From: Rhododendron vialii
Taxonomy: Eukaryota; Streptophyta; Magnoliopsida; Ericales; Ericaceae
Length of the DNA: 64,000 nucleotides
Assembly (NCBI RefSeq): GCF_030253575.1
Contig: NC_080564.1
Span: 10,088,501-10,152,500, forward strand
Reading direction: 5' to 3'
The notes beneath the pieces were generated by a model, which saw nothing but the letters and a program-made list of their open reading frames with translations, ran no database searches and was not told the DNA's origin. A program made the position numbers and the translations under genes. This document shows positions 10,013 to 20,724 of this stretch, piece after piece (positions within the stretch are counted from its first letter, which is position 1; each line of letters opens with the position of its first letter).

Positions 10013-13000
10013 TTTCCAAGGTCGTGGAGTTAGTGGGACGATTATTTCCGCAGTGGCCTAGGTCATCTCAGCCCATATTGGACTTAACTGAGTTTTGAGA
10101 AAGCATTAAGGAGTTCCAACAATTGCAGCCCCCTTGTTGTTTGATTTATGCTTTCTTGCTCAATCAGTCCACATTTGCAGTATTTCCCTTATTTAACTTG
10201 TAATTTTTCTTGTTCTTGTTTGCTTTGTATTTAGTATTTGGGTCTGTACTCGGTTATTTCCTATATTGACTCTTTTATATATCTATGAAGCTCTTTTTTT
10301 GATGCAAAAAAGAAAAAACGAGCATCCGCACCGGTCTTCCTTAATTTTGAACTAAATTTGGGAGAAAAAGTTAATTTTCTACATAAGCAAGTCACTTTTT
10401 CAAATGTCTTCTACATCTCTATAATAAAACAGCACTTTTTTTTCCCCCTAAAGTGTGTATGTGTCACTCTCTTATTGGTTGAGATGGTCTCTATAAATCT
10501 TGGCCGTTTATTTGCTCCTTCTCATCTAAAGAGCAGACCCAAGTCATCCAATATGTTTCAACCGTGGAGATTCACGTGTACAAATCTGTTTATCCTGAAA
10601 CAGGATCATGCTTTCAAATTTCAAATCAAAACCCATGGCCACGAGTAATAAAACAATTTATTTGCTCTATCTCTATCCCTCTCTCAAACCCCCCTTCTCC
10701 CATCCCCCTTCTCCCTTGGTCTCCCATGGAACCCACAGCACCACGGTACCATCTTCAGGTTTTCCGAACTAAATCCTTACATTTAGTTCTGTCCGGATGA
10801 GGGAAGGCAACTCTGTTCCATCAATTGTCCAGGTACATATACCGTTAATATTGAATTTTGTTTGAATTTTCTTTTATGGGTTTCCTTCTCTGACTTATAT
10901 TTCTAAATTCTAATTGTGGTCTTCTCTCTTTTTCCAGTTAGGTTTTGGTGGTTGTACAGAATTCTGATCATGAATCCAGTTTGATGGTATGGTCCTGTTT
11001 CCTATGTCTTCTCTTCTGAATTATCCGGACGACAACTAATTTGAAACTGCTTACTACACCATTTTTTATTGTAATACATTTATCTTCTCAACATGCTAAA
11101 TCATCTATTCTCTTATAAGTTTTCCGGCAGATTTCCATGGAGTGTTGCTGGTTTTAGGCCAAGAACCTGGACATTAATTGCTTTGTTTCTAATTTTTGAA
11201 CTTCGTTACTCAAAAAAGAAAGTAAACAATAGGACAGAAAAATAAGAAAATCATGTAACCAAGAGAGGGATTGATGTTTGTGGAAGTGGGTGAGTTATAC
11301 GTTCTACAATCACTCACACAGTCATATTCATGAACCAGCAAGGTGATTTTTGTCAAAATTGGATAATCAAGCACTTGATTCATGTGGAGGATGGACACTT
11401 AAAAGTTGATGAATAGTTTCTTAGTCTTTTAAGTCAATACATGGAATGACAGATAGATGGAGTTATATATCTTCATTTTTTACCAAGTGTTCTTTATATG
11501 GCCCCAGATGGAGTTATATATCTTCATTTTTTACCAAGTGTTCTTTATACGCCCCTCTTTTTTTCTTGGCAAGGAGGGTTGGTAGCAACCTTTCCATTTA
11601 ACAATTGAGGCATTATCATTCTAAGTTTCTCTTTTTGCTTTATGCGGAATGGTTTTTATTTTGGATTACAAGTCCATTTTCTTGGCAGCGATCTTTGCAG
11701 AGTAGCATAAATTGCATGAGTTCGTAAAAACAGAAGCTAGCTACTAGCCTAACAAATTGTGGCAACATATAGTTTAGTCCATTGGTTGTTTTCTTCCTTT
11801 AAGATTGATAGCATTGAGGGTTTCGTATATCTATTCGTTATTACCGATTATGTGGATCATGCTAGGTTCATGTTCTGTTGGAAATGCTTGAAAGGTGATC
11901 GAATGTTGTTAGGGTCAGAAATTGGAGAGAGGGAGTATTTACCATGTTAAGTCTGGAAATCCTCATAGCACAGCTAGTATCTTTAAAGCAGGTTGTTATT
12001 TGTGGGTAACACATTCACTTCCACCGTGTTGCGCTTCAAATTGCCCTCTCATGGAAGTCACCATGTTTTTTCCTTCAATCTTTCTTCTCTGCACCTCTTG
12101 AATTTTTTTTGAGACTGTTTCTTTCTTATTTTCATTAGTGTCAAGAAATTGGGAGAGAGTGAGGGACGGGGGGATTTTTCTGTTGTTGGATAGCCAAGGT
12201 CCCTAATTTTCATTGGCTATGGTTAGCCATCCTATTTGGTCGTTTCTTATGTCTTGAAAACTTGTTGCTTTTAAGAGATTGGTCAATACAATTTCAATTA
12301 GCTTGCTCTATGTGTTGAATGTGTTAGAAAACACCCTTTGGTTTTTTCACTTTTCAACTTCTTACTCATGTGTCCCTTTTGTCCTCAGGTCTTCGAGGGG
12401 ATCTATCCGGAGGTTTAGATGAGTCTTTGATTCAAGGACTAAAGGTAATATGGTGTAGCCGGCATACTCCTGTTAAGAATTCTAGATCAGTTTTTGATAT
12501 TGTTAATAGCCATTACAAAAAATAATTTTCCTTTTTCCCCCCTTCTTTTGTATAATTGGCTTCCTACAACCCATCCTCGGCGACTGCCTGCCCTCCGACC
12601 AGATAGTTGAGACCGAGCAATACCCTAATCACTTTTCTTTGGCTTTAGGCTGATATTTACTCTTCATAATTTCACCTCCCAAACTGACACAATTACATGA
12701 ATGTCGAAATTCGTAAACTCTGAGGCACAATCGCACAACTGAGTGTACATTTTGGACGTGGGGAAACATACACGAAGTTGTGAGGCAAGAAATGTTAACT
12801 AACCCAGTTTTGAGGATTGATGTGTGGTGTTTTTGTTTTCAATTTTAGCAAATTAGAAGTGTGAAAACAGAATCACTATGCTTGCATTGGGCCAAGCAGT
12901 TTTGTAACTTTTGTTAACAGACTATATCTGAGCTTTAGCTGCGAGGGATTGGTCTGGTAATGCAAATTTCTTAAGTTTTTGTTTGTTAGCGATTGGGAGT

Positions 13001-13248
13001 TCTTTTTCTTGAAGGTGTTCGGAATTAAAAGCAGAAAAACAGAACTGCTCATCTTTACCAATTTCCACTAGTATTGCTTTTGATTTCAGCTGGAAACATC
13101 TCCCATACAAAACTACATGTAATTTCCCTAAAATGTACTAGCCTAAACCTGTAATCACTAATATTATTACAAAACTACGTGAATACTTTGCCTCCCAATA
13201 AGTACATATCCACAGCAAACAGAAAAATACTCGAAACGGATATTGAAC
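10013..13248. other. Gene-free stretch with a possible non-coding spliced transcript
   Basis: No convincing protein gene. Several exon-like pieces with good splice consensus lie on the plus strand: a segment ending at 10832 (CCAG|GTACAT), 10938-10985 (after TTTTTCCAG, before GTATGG) and 12389-12444 (after CCTCAG, before GTAATA; it could encode LRGDLSGGLDESLIQGLK). They do not make an obvious protein together. They may belong to a non-coding RNA or to a decayed gene. A short tandem duplication lies at 11455-11555. Confidence 0.3.
11455..11555 (+). repeat. 51-bp tandem duplication
   Basis: Two units, 11455-11505 (51 bp) and 11506-11555 (50 bp), that begin AGATGGAGTTATATATC and end GCCCC. They differ at only about two positions near the end, so the duplication looks recent. 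Confidence 0.9.
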
Positions 13249-13539
13249 TTACTTGTGGCCGGTTCCTTTGTCGCTTGGTCCCGAAACTAATACATACACT
13301 TGATTTTTCACCATAACCTGCCGCCTGTCTGTGCTGCTCAATGACTCAAGAGATGAAGATGTTCCAACAGATTCAAACCCATGAATGGTTTCATCAGATG
13401 TATCGATCTGATTTTCGGCCATTGAAGTGGAAGGCAGTAGTACTCTAGAGTTGATGAGAATTGGCTGAGTAAACGCAATGATCGCCGCTATCAAACCCAT
13501 GACCATCAACATCGAAGCAGTGTTTCTCTTCTCTCCCAT
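13249..13539 (-). CDS. PIP/PIPL-type secreted peptide precursor
   Basis: Single-exon minus-strand gene, 96 residues. After a short basic start (MGEKRNTASM) comes a hydrophobic signal sequence (about residues 10-30), then a variable acidic, Ser-rich pro-region. The C-terminus is VLVSGPSDKGTGHK, which fits the SGPS-x2-G-x-GH signature of the PAMP-induced peptide (PIP/PIPL) family. In that family the C-terminal peptide is cleaved out, secreted and sensed by receptor kinases (RLK7 for Arabidopsis PIP1). Length and layout are typical. One extra Lys follows the GH. The ATG at 13539 is the first after a TATA-like TTATATATACA at about 13612-13602 (minus strand). A second gene of the same class lies 4 kb away on the plus strand (17578). 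Immunity, stress or development roles are inferred from the family only. Confidence 0.82.
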   Translation of the reverse strand: MGEKRNTASMLMVMGLIAAIIAFTQPILINSRVLLPSTSMAENQIDTSDETIHGFESVGTSSSLESLSSTDRRQVMVKNQVYVLVSGPSDKGTGHK

Positions 13540-13601
13540 TTCTGGTTACCATACACCTACACACGCGAAAACTAGTGTTTTCTGAATTGGTCCTTACAAT
13601 A

Positions 13602-13613
13602 TGTGTATATATA
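13602..13613 (-). promoter_or_regulatory. Candidate TATA box of the peptide gene
   Basis: On the minus strand TTATATATACA lies about 65-75 bp upstream of the ATG at 13539, a reasonable distance for a short leader. Confidence 0.45.
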
Positions 13614-13953
13614 ACAAGTGGAGCTGGAAAAGAAAGGTGGTTGCGGGGCTGCATGAGCATCTCCATGGCCTAAGCTACCGACTTTATTTTTAGGATTTGC
13701 TTTGGACGGTGAAAAGTGCTCTTCAAAAGTGGAGCCTAGCTTATTTATTCCGGCCATTTGACTGAATCTTCATTTTCTATCTTAGGAGGTGGGATAAAAT
13801 ATGTTTATTAACTCTTCACCTCTCTTTAATTAGCCATTCACATTGCACTTTCAATGCTATAAATTAACCTGCACTTTTTGGTATTCCTTTTAGCTTTAGA
13901 CTTTTAGTTAAATTTTTATATCCATAAGACTCCTGTTTAACTAATAAGGTCAC

Positions 13954-14042
13954 TGAGTTTAAGTTCCACGGGGAGTAGGTTTGGGTTTCAGGGCTATAGA
14001 TAGCCTCTGATTCCCCCGTTGATATATACCGTATGTCAAAAA
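13954..14042 (+). mobile_element. Very short retroposon (SINE-like) with poly(A) tail
   Basis: 89 bp ending in an A-run and flanked by an exact 15-bp direct repeat, AACTAATAAGGTCAC (13939-13953 and 14043-14057). The body includes GAGTTTAAGTTCCACGG, which resembles a pol III B box (GTTCAAGTTCC type). This fits a small or 5'-truncated SINE inserted by target-primed reverse transcription. Confidence 0.7.
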
Positions 14043-14228
14043 AAACTAATAAGGTCACAAAGAGGGCAGGGTATTTCCATGGGATGCTTAATTTTTTTTT
14101 TTGGTTCTGTTTTTGGAATGGATTAGCTGGGCAGTTTAAACTTCCATCTTCACAGGAGTACTTTTTTTTTTGGGTCGAGATTTATTTCTTCTTCGATCAT
14201 CATGTCAAGAGATTGATTCCTCTTAATT

Positions 14229-14800
14229 ACTAAGTAAGTTGAACATATAGATTCTAAAGGTTATTCGTGAGAACGGAATGGAAGTTCAGGAAAAAAATTG
14301 GGAAAGTTGTGAGGAGGGAATGATAGTGCGTAAAATTTTACGTGTTCAAATTTGTCACTACTCTTGGCGCCTGAAGAAAAATAATTACACTATAACACAA
14401 ACATCTTATTGCGAGGAAAATACCATTTTGTTAATGAATTTGTGTCAAAATGAAGTGGCTTTCTAAATCCAATCGAGCAAAAAATTCATTTGAATGATCT
14501 AATGAACAAGTAGAACAAAATCAATAGTCTCGATCGTCATGATTGTGTCGCACTCGTGTGGCTACTTTACATTTAATTACAGCACAAGACTTAGTTTATT
14601 ATCAAGTAGGGTATTCAAAACTGGATAGAGCTAAAATTTTACGTGAATGATGTGATCAACAAGCACAACGAAATCAACGGTCTTGATCATCATCATTGTG
14701 TCCTGGTTGTGTGGCTACTATATGTTCAACTATAGTACAAGACTAAGTTAATTACAGTACTAAGTAAGTTGAACACATAGATTCTAAAGGTTATTGACGA
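14229..14800 (+). repeat. Diverged local duplication
   Basis: TAAGTAAGTTGAACA plus ATAGATTCTAAAGGTTATT occurs at about 14231 and again at about 14761. Between them, two diverged copies of a ~110-bp segment lie at about 14490-14600 and 14645-14757 (both with GTGTGGCTACT and GTACAAGACT/GCACAAGACT). No coding potential is seen. Confidence 0.6.
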
Positions 14801-15563
14801 GTCTATTATTCAAATGGAAAAGCTAGCCAAGGTCGATCACCCTTTGTAAAAGGCTTTTCCTTGGACACCAATCTTTCTATATTCTTCCAGCATTTGAGGT
14901 TCTATTATCGGGCAAAGGTGTGTGTACTTTTTTGAACCATAACAATCAATGACAAGGAGAGTAAAATGTTTCTTTTTGCCTTTAGTTTTTTCTCTTCCTC
15001 CACCCTTTTGACTGCCAAAGAATGGAGCCAAACGAAAATGAATCTCCACATGTGATGGTTACAACGAACCATTGTCTATGGGAAAAGAACGAGTGGACTG
15101 GAATATAAGATGCCTTCCCTGAAGAGAGAATGAAAAGCAACCCACAAAAACATTTTAATTATTCCCCCACTAATAGGAGCCCAGGACAAGGGATTATGAC
15201 TACAAGATCGAAAGATCAATTTGTCTGACAATCACACAAGGAAGAATCGCTAATGGTCTTTCTTTCCATAACTAGCTAGGAATTGGAGTTTGATGCTGCC
15301 AGGTGTTTGGGCCACATATCGGGACCATTTTTTTTATGATTAGGATAATTTGTTTTATAGAGTTCGTCAACACTTCAAATAACCGCGTTATTCGGAGATA
15401 AAAACCCAACCGTCGATACATTGCTTTTCAAACTGAAGAGGATCTATTTCTCTATATGGGACCTATTTTGCTGTTTTGACAAATAATTATATGAGGGATC
15501 TTGTTCACCCACACGGGACATGCAATGAACAAAAGTGTTTTCCCGGTATTTATTACTATACAT
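14801..15563. other. Gene-free stretch
   Basis: AT-rich sequence with no supported gene, RNA or repeat structure. Confidence 0.4.
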
Positions 15564-15579
15564 AAGGGTGGAGTCATGA

Positions 15580-15798
15580 CACACCTAGGGGTTGTCCCAA
15601 TGGTTCGGCCGGATGCCCAGACTTTGGGAGTACTCTTCAAGGTCTGGGGTTCGATTTCCCACCGGATGAGTACCCTGAAGTAAGTGGGGGACTGTGACTG
15701 GTGTGGCTGTGCTAGCTCCCCGAAGGTTTGGGTTGCACAGTTGGGTCCATTTAGTGGCCTCGCTGTAAGACTGTTTCTCCGTTATCAAGAAAGAAAGA
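15580..15798 (+). mobile_element. tRNA-type SINE, full-length looking
   Basis: 219 bp flanked by an exact 16-bp target-site duplication, AAGGGTGGAGTCATGA (15564-15579 and 15799-15814). Near the 5' end are pol III-like boxes: TGGTTCGGCCGG as A-box-like and GGGGTTCGATTTCCC as B box. The 3' end is a GAAA-type simple tail (CAAGAAAGAAAG). These are the hallmarks of a plant tRNA-derived SINE. The perfect duplication suggests a fairly recent insertion. Confidence 0.88.
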
Positions 15799-16040
15799 AA
15801 GGGTGGAGTCATGATTTCAACTTGAGGGCAGCCAATTAGGAATAATATATTTTTTCGTAAAGGTGATATTTGAAAACTAACTTTGATTTTTCAACTATAA
15901 ATGTTGAGAAATTGTTGATGTACTATTTATCCATGGCAATGGCAATTGGTGTCATAATAGAGTAAAATTGGTCCATATCATTTATCATACATTTTTTAGG
16001 CAGGGTCAGGCTTCCGCTTGCTTGTTAGTACCTGCACCCA

Positions 16041-16212
16041 ATGTTCTAAAAGTCGTTAGGCGCTAGTCGGGCGGTCGGTCACCTTCGAGCGATTAATCGG
16101 TGCATATTAATTAGTAATTGGCGATTAATCGTTAGTCGGACCTAATCGGATAGACTCCGCTAATGATTAATCGGTGATTAATCGCCGATTAATTTCTTGT
16201 TTTAGAACACTG
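16041..16212. mobile_element. Small element iterating GATTAATCG, with 10-bp duplication
   Basis: 172 bp flanked by CCTGCACCCA (16031-16040 and 16213-16222). Near its edges are the inverted ends TGTTCTAAAA and TTTTAGAACA. The interior repeats words such as GATTAATCGGTG, GATTAATCG and GATTAATCGCC in several registers, plus CGCTAGTCGGGCGGTCGG. The duplication length would suit a Mutator-like MITE, but the ends are short and the family is not certain. Confidence 0.65.
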
Positions 16213-16222
16213 CCTGCACCCA

Positions 16223-17539
16223 TGTACATAGATGCTCCGTACGATGAAAAAAGTTTTGAGCTATGAAACTTGTAAAGACTAGATTGTGCAATGGGATGAA
16301 TGGTGATTTTTTGTGATGTAGAACAAGTAGCTGTTGAATTCCTTGATCAGTTGGACCGTCGTAAGTCCAAGAAGGTCTTAATTGAGGACTGCCCGATTTG
16401 GCAAATTAAGGACAAGCTCGGATTGGGCCCAAACTTGGTGGGCTGAAGTAAAATTGCGCTTCGGCCAATTCTCTTCCTATTTTCCAATTTTTATAGTTTC
16501 CCTAATTTTCGAGATTCTTTATTTTTCGGCATGTTTTTTAGGGTTTCCAGGGTTAGGCCTTATAAAAAGGGTTGTAACCTAATTTCGTACTTAAACTTTT
16601 TATCCATAATATTCTTTGAGTTTATCTCTCTTCTTGTGGATTCAAGAACTGCTTGTATATTCGAGTTCTTATTCGTTTGGATTAGTATATTAACTAATCT
16701 CTTGTTAATTCCGTTGCGTCATTTTGGCAAGTTTTTTTTTTCATCACATACATTGAGATATACGTTGTTAGAGAATTTTGATGTCAATTCTATCATGAAG
16801 GTCATTAATGATATGTAAGAGCGTCAAACACACTTCAAACTACTTATCACACTTTAATAGATAAAATTGCGTTCAAATTAATGTTATTTTTGTCCACTCT
16901 ACATGAGAAACCTCATTTATCAATTATCATATAGTTTTTCTGATATGCTAGCTATTTTGATTTTCTTGAAACCCAGAAATATTAATTATGTTCTAATCCA
17001 ATTTTCTATTTCTAATAGCCACAATATACACACACACAGTACATGTTCGGCACCCTTAAAATAAAATTCTGGTTCCATCTCTGCTCATAGCCAAAACTGC
17101 AATGAGTAGGAGTCTTATGACTATTCTTTAGATGTTAACTATCTGAAATATCCAAGAACTCCAAGAAATCATTTTGCCTTGCACTGCACTGCACTCAGTA
17201 TTGGTCCAAGGTCAAATTTCCAACACTAGCATGGTCTCTGGTCCCCTGCTAACCAAGACATTTTCTTCCTGTGAAAAAATGCCGCCATTAGAAATTAACA
17301 ATTCAATACCAAATGTTTCTCCATTCAGGCATTCAACTTGGACTCGCAATATTTCTCAATTTTTTCCTTTGCACATGCCTTAATACTTTCCTGGGAACCA
17401 AGAACTTCCCTCGTTGCTTCCTTTTTCACAGTCACTTCCGTTTGAATGGCGCATGCATACTCCCTCCATTTCGATATAAATTCGGCACCAGATCTTCCAT
17501 TCTTCATCACACTCCAAATCCCAACTCGAACCGAAATTA

Positions 17540-17574
<35 letters not shown>

Positions 17575-17577
17575 AAA
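16223..17577. other. Gene-free stretch, includes the promoter of the peptide gene
   Basis: No gene is supported. A TATA-like sequence (GATATAAATTC, about 17472-17482) and a CT-rich leader tract (about 17541-17573) precede the ATG at 17578. Confidence 0.45.
17472..17482 (+). promoter_or_regulatory. Candidate TATA box of the peptide gene
   Basis: GATATAAATTC lies about 100 bp upstream of the ATG at 17578, with a (CT)n leader tract in between. Confidence 0.45.
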
Positions 17578-17856
17578 ATGGCCAGAGTGCACGCCAAGTG
17601 TCTCGGTTTCTGCTTCCTCGTTCTTTCGCTTAGCTTGATTCTCTCTCCAACACAAGCTCGCCCCTTCAATGTTATGATGAAGGGTACGCATAATCTTGAA
17701 GGGTTAATGTTATCTCTTGGTGGGATTAAGGATTCAGGCCCAAGTCCCGGCGCCGGACACCATTTTACCAACAGTTACAGCACTCTTGGAGGAATTAAGG
17801 ACTCCGGTCCGAGTCCTGGACAAGGAAACAAATTTGTTACTGGCACAAATCACTGA
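17578..17856 (+). CDS. PIP/PIPL-type secreted peptide precursor with tandem peptide repeat
   Basis: Single-exon gene, 92 residues. Residues 1-27 (MARVHAKCLGFCFLVLSLSL then ILSPTQA) are a clear signal peptide. The C-terminal half consists of two exact-length 23-residue tandem repeats, 47-69 and 70-92. Both start LGGIKDSGPSPG; the first continues AGHHF and the second QGNKF. The SGPSPGxGH core matches the PIP/PIPL class of secreted signalling peptides (also similar to the C-terminal part of CEP peptides). If processed like relatives, one precursor could give two related peptides, but the second has Asn in place of the family His. The ATG at 17578 follows the CT-rich leader; codons upstream in the same frame are leader sequence. 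Class fairly sure; receptor and trigger unknown. Confidence 0.85.
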   Translation: MARVHAKCLGFCFLVLSLSLILSPTQARPFNVMMKGTHNLEGLMLSLGGIKDSGPSPGAGHHFTNSYSTLGGIKDSGPSPGQGNKFVTGTNH

Positions 17857-20626
17857 AATCAATAACTGTACGTGTTTTTGATTTGTGAAAAGGCGGTGGG
17901 CGGAGCTGCAGGAATTAGTTCGATGTGCGAACAAGCTGGCCTGAGACACTCTACATTACAAAAAAAAAAAAAATATTAACTCTAGTTCTACTTTGGCAAT
18001 CATGAGATGTGATGTTATGGTCTGTTTTTTTTTTTTTCCTTTTTATTCCCATTGATTAATTTCAAGTTCTTTCATTTATTTTATTGGGACATTCATGTAC
18101 TTAAATAATACTCCGTAATTCTTTGGAAGGTCCACCCTGTATTCTTCTTGTGTATGTAATTGGATGTATGATTCTTAATTCTGAGGTGCTCGGGACACTT
18201 CGATTTATATAGCTCAAAATATTTGACAAAAATTGAGATGGTTATGCAAGATACGTGACAATTAATTCAACCTATTGCTTATGGTGAAATGAATGGGCCA
18301 AGCACTGGACTAATAAGTGATATAAGACCATTTCTGTGCAAGGCCCCTCGCGAACGAGTGCAACTTTTATTCCCGAAAATATCAATTCTTGTGATACAAG
18401 TTCATACAGATTTTCTCACAGCTTTTATCCACCCTGGCTAGTGGATAGGAGAATTAGTATTGTAAATTTTTTTTGAGGTGCGCTTAAGCTACCGGGAGTC
18501 ATAAAAAAGCAACAAGAAGCAGTAGCAAAATATTGTACTACCAGGTATATATTGTTGGACAGTGGTTCAATTTGTTGCATGGAACAAAAGCCCCATTTGG
18601 ATGGTGAAAATTGCGGGAAAAGAAAAGATTGGGAATCCTCGCCAATTTCATCAGTGCGGTAAGAAATATTGGAAAATCAAATTTAATTGTTTGTTTATCA
18701 GTTTTGAAATCAAATTTTAAGATAAAGTTTTATAGGGTTGTGTATCAATTATTTTAACATTTTTTTTTGGAATAGATGTACACTATATATACACATTCAA
18801 AAAGTAAGATATAAATAGAAAATTTGGTAAAAAGTCACTAAAAATGGAAAAAATAAAACCACGAATCCCGAAATAGTCAAAGTTTGGAGATAATATTTTT
18901 GAGAGGCGAAAAGAACGAAGTTGTACTACCGTAACCGTCCTTGTAGGTTTTAGTCACAACAAAGTACCAGTGCTGAAACCATCAATAAGATCACTACTTA
19001 GGTTAACCAAAGCATAAGCCAATGATTAAAGGGACAAAATAGCGATTAGCGGAAGCACAACCCCATATACTAGTATATAACCAAGGACGGAACCAGAATT
19101 TTATCTTAGTAGTAGCGAAATGTATACTAAAAAAATTTAATGGTGGCGAGGCTATATAAGTTGAGCTTAATTTTTTTTTTTACATATAATAATTGCATTT
19201 TCTAAAATTCTTGTTGTGGCGGTCGCCGCCGCTAAACCCCCTGATCCCATCCTTGTATATAACATAGTACTAACAAATAAACGTGCCTTTGTATCTCTCT
19301 TCATTTTTCACCTCTTTTATTCATCCACCCTAGTGAGATTCTCTGCCCTTTTTTCCCTCATCATTTCTCACAAATCCAAGTGGAATGAAACCGAAAAATG
19401 GGTGAACAAAAAGAGAGGGGCGGCTTGAGATCAATGCAGTCGGTCAGTTTATGAAGATATAGCTAACTAGCTAGTTTGATTACAAGAGGAACTTATATAA
19501 TACTAGTACTAAAATTTTGATGTAGTCAATTGTACTAGCTAGTGCAGCGCACATGTTGTACATGAAACAGATGTTTAATAGTGCTCAATATCGCCAAATA
19601 AGACTATGATTAATTTTAGTATTTTGCACAACATGAAAGACCACATGAAGAGCCTTCGAACGTGAATATCTTGATCCTTGAGTTGAAATTGAGAAGACAT
19701 TATTTTAAAACTAACGCCTTAAACGTGGTGTTTGGGTGTTGTCCCCACCTATAAACGTGGTGCTCCTACTCCTGTTCTGTTAATTTGAGTTTGTTTGGTC
19801 AAAAGACGATGTTGAGTGTTGACCCCACCTGTTGACAAACGAGAATTTGGGCCGTAAGCAGGGAAGGATCGAGTAAGGGGCACGTTTCCCCTCCCCCCTC
19901 CCCCTTTTTATAAATTTATAGTTTTTTTTTAAAATGTAAAAATGAGTTTTTTTTTGGGAAAAATGAGTGGGAGAACGAGAAACCCACACAGAAAACTCGA
20001 AGGGGAGAACTCGCTCGACGCTTGATTTACTTTGTTGTTGCCGGTTGCTCGTCTATGTGGTCGTCACCCGTCACCTCACTGTTTTGCTTAAGGTTATTAG
20101 TATAATGTGCCCCCACATGCGACAAATTCTGGGTCTGCCATTGGCCGTAAAGATATGTTTTCATTGGGTTTCATTCTCATTTAGGGTGTTTTTTGTTTGT
20201 TTGTTTTTTTTTTGGTGTTTAACGTTTGGTTGGATTCCTCTCCCCTATTCCTTCTCGATGTAACATTTGTTATAAGTTTTCTGGAATAAAAATGTTATTT
20301 TTTGCCCAAAAAAAACACTAACGCCTTAAACAACGTATAAAGCCAAGGATAGGCAAAAAGAATGGATTTGTATTTTGTGAAAAAAAAAGGAAGACAACAT
20401 CGTAACATTTTTTTTAACACGGTGATAAAAAATTCAAAAAAAAAAAAAAAGATTCCTCTGGCAGGCCCATTAGCTTGTGATTACAGTGGCCAGCCCATGT
20501 GGGCTAAATAGGGCTGTTTTAGGAGGCCAGTCCATTCCCAAGGCCCTCAAATTTTTGAACTCTTTTGCGATTTGCGAACAGGGCAAAAAGTAAAATCCCG
20601 CTCTCCTCTCGTTTCAAAAACCCCAT

Positions 20627-20661
<35 letters not shown>

Positions 20662-20724
20662 AAACACACACAACCCATACCTTCTCTCTCTCTAGAACGG
20701 CGAGACGCTGAGAGAGCAAGGGAG
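17857..20724. other. Gene-free stretch, transposon debris
   Basis: No gene is supported. Two segments look like old dispersed repeats: about 19080-19250 (ACGGAACCAGAATTTTA and later GGCGGTCGCCGCC) and about 19855-20150 (GGGGCACGTTTCCCC and later GTGCCCCCACATG). A (CT)n leader tract at about 20634-20660 belongs to the EB1C gene. Confidence 0.4.

Noticed and set aside
15580-15700. A tRNA gene, because of the GGGGTTCGATTTCCC box
   Set aside because: There is no cloverleaf; the flanking duplication and simple tail show a SINE.
17325-17771. 148-codon open frame on the minus strand
   Set aside because: Antisense to the secreted peptide gene and its CT leader (RERERERE run), with no independent support.
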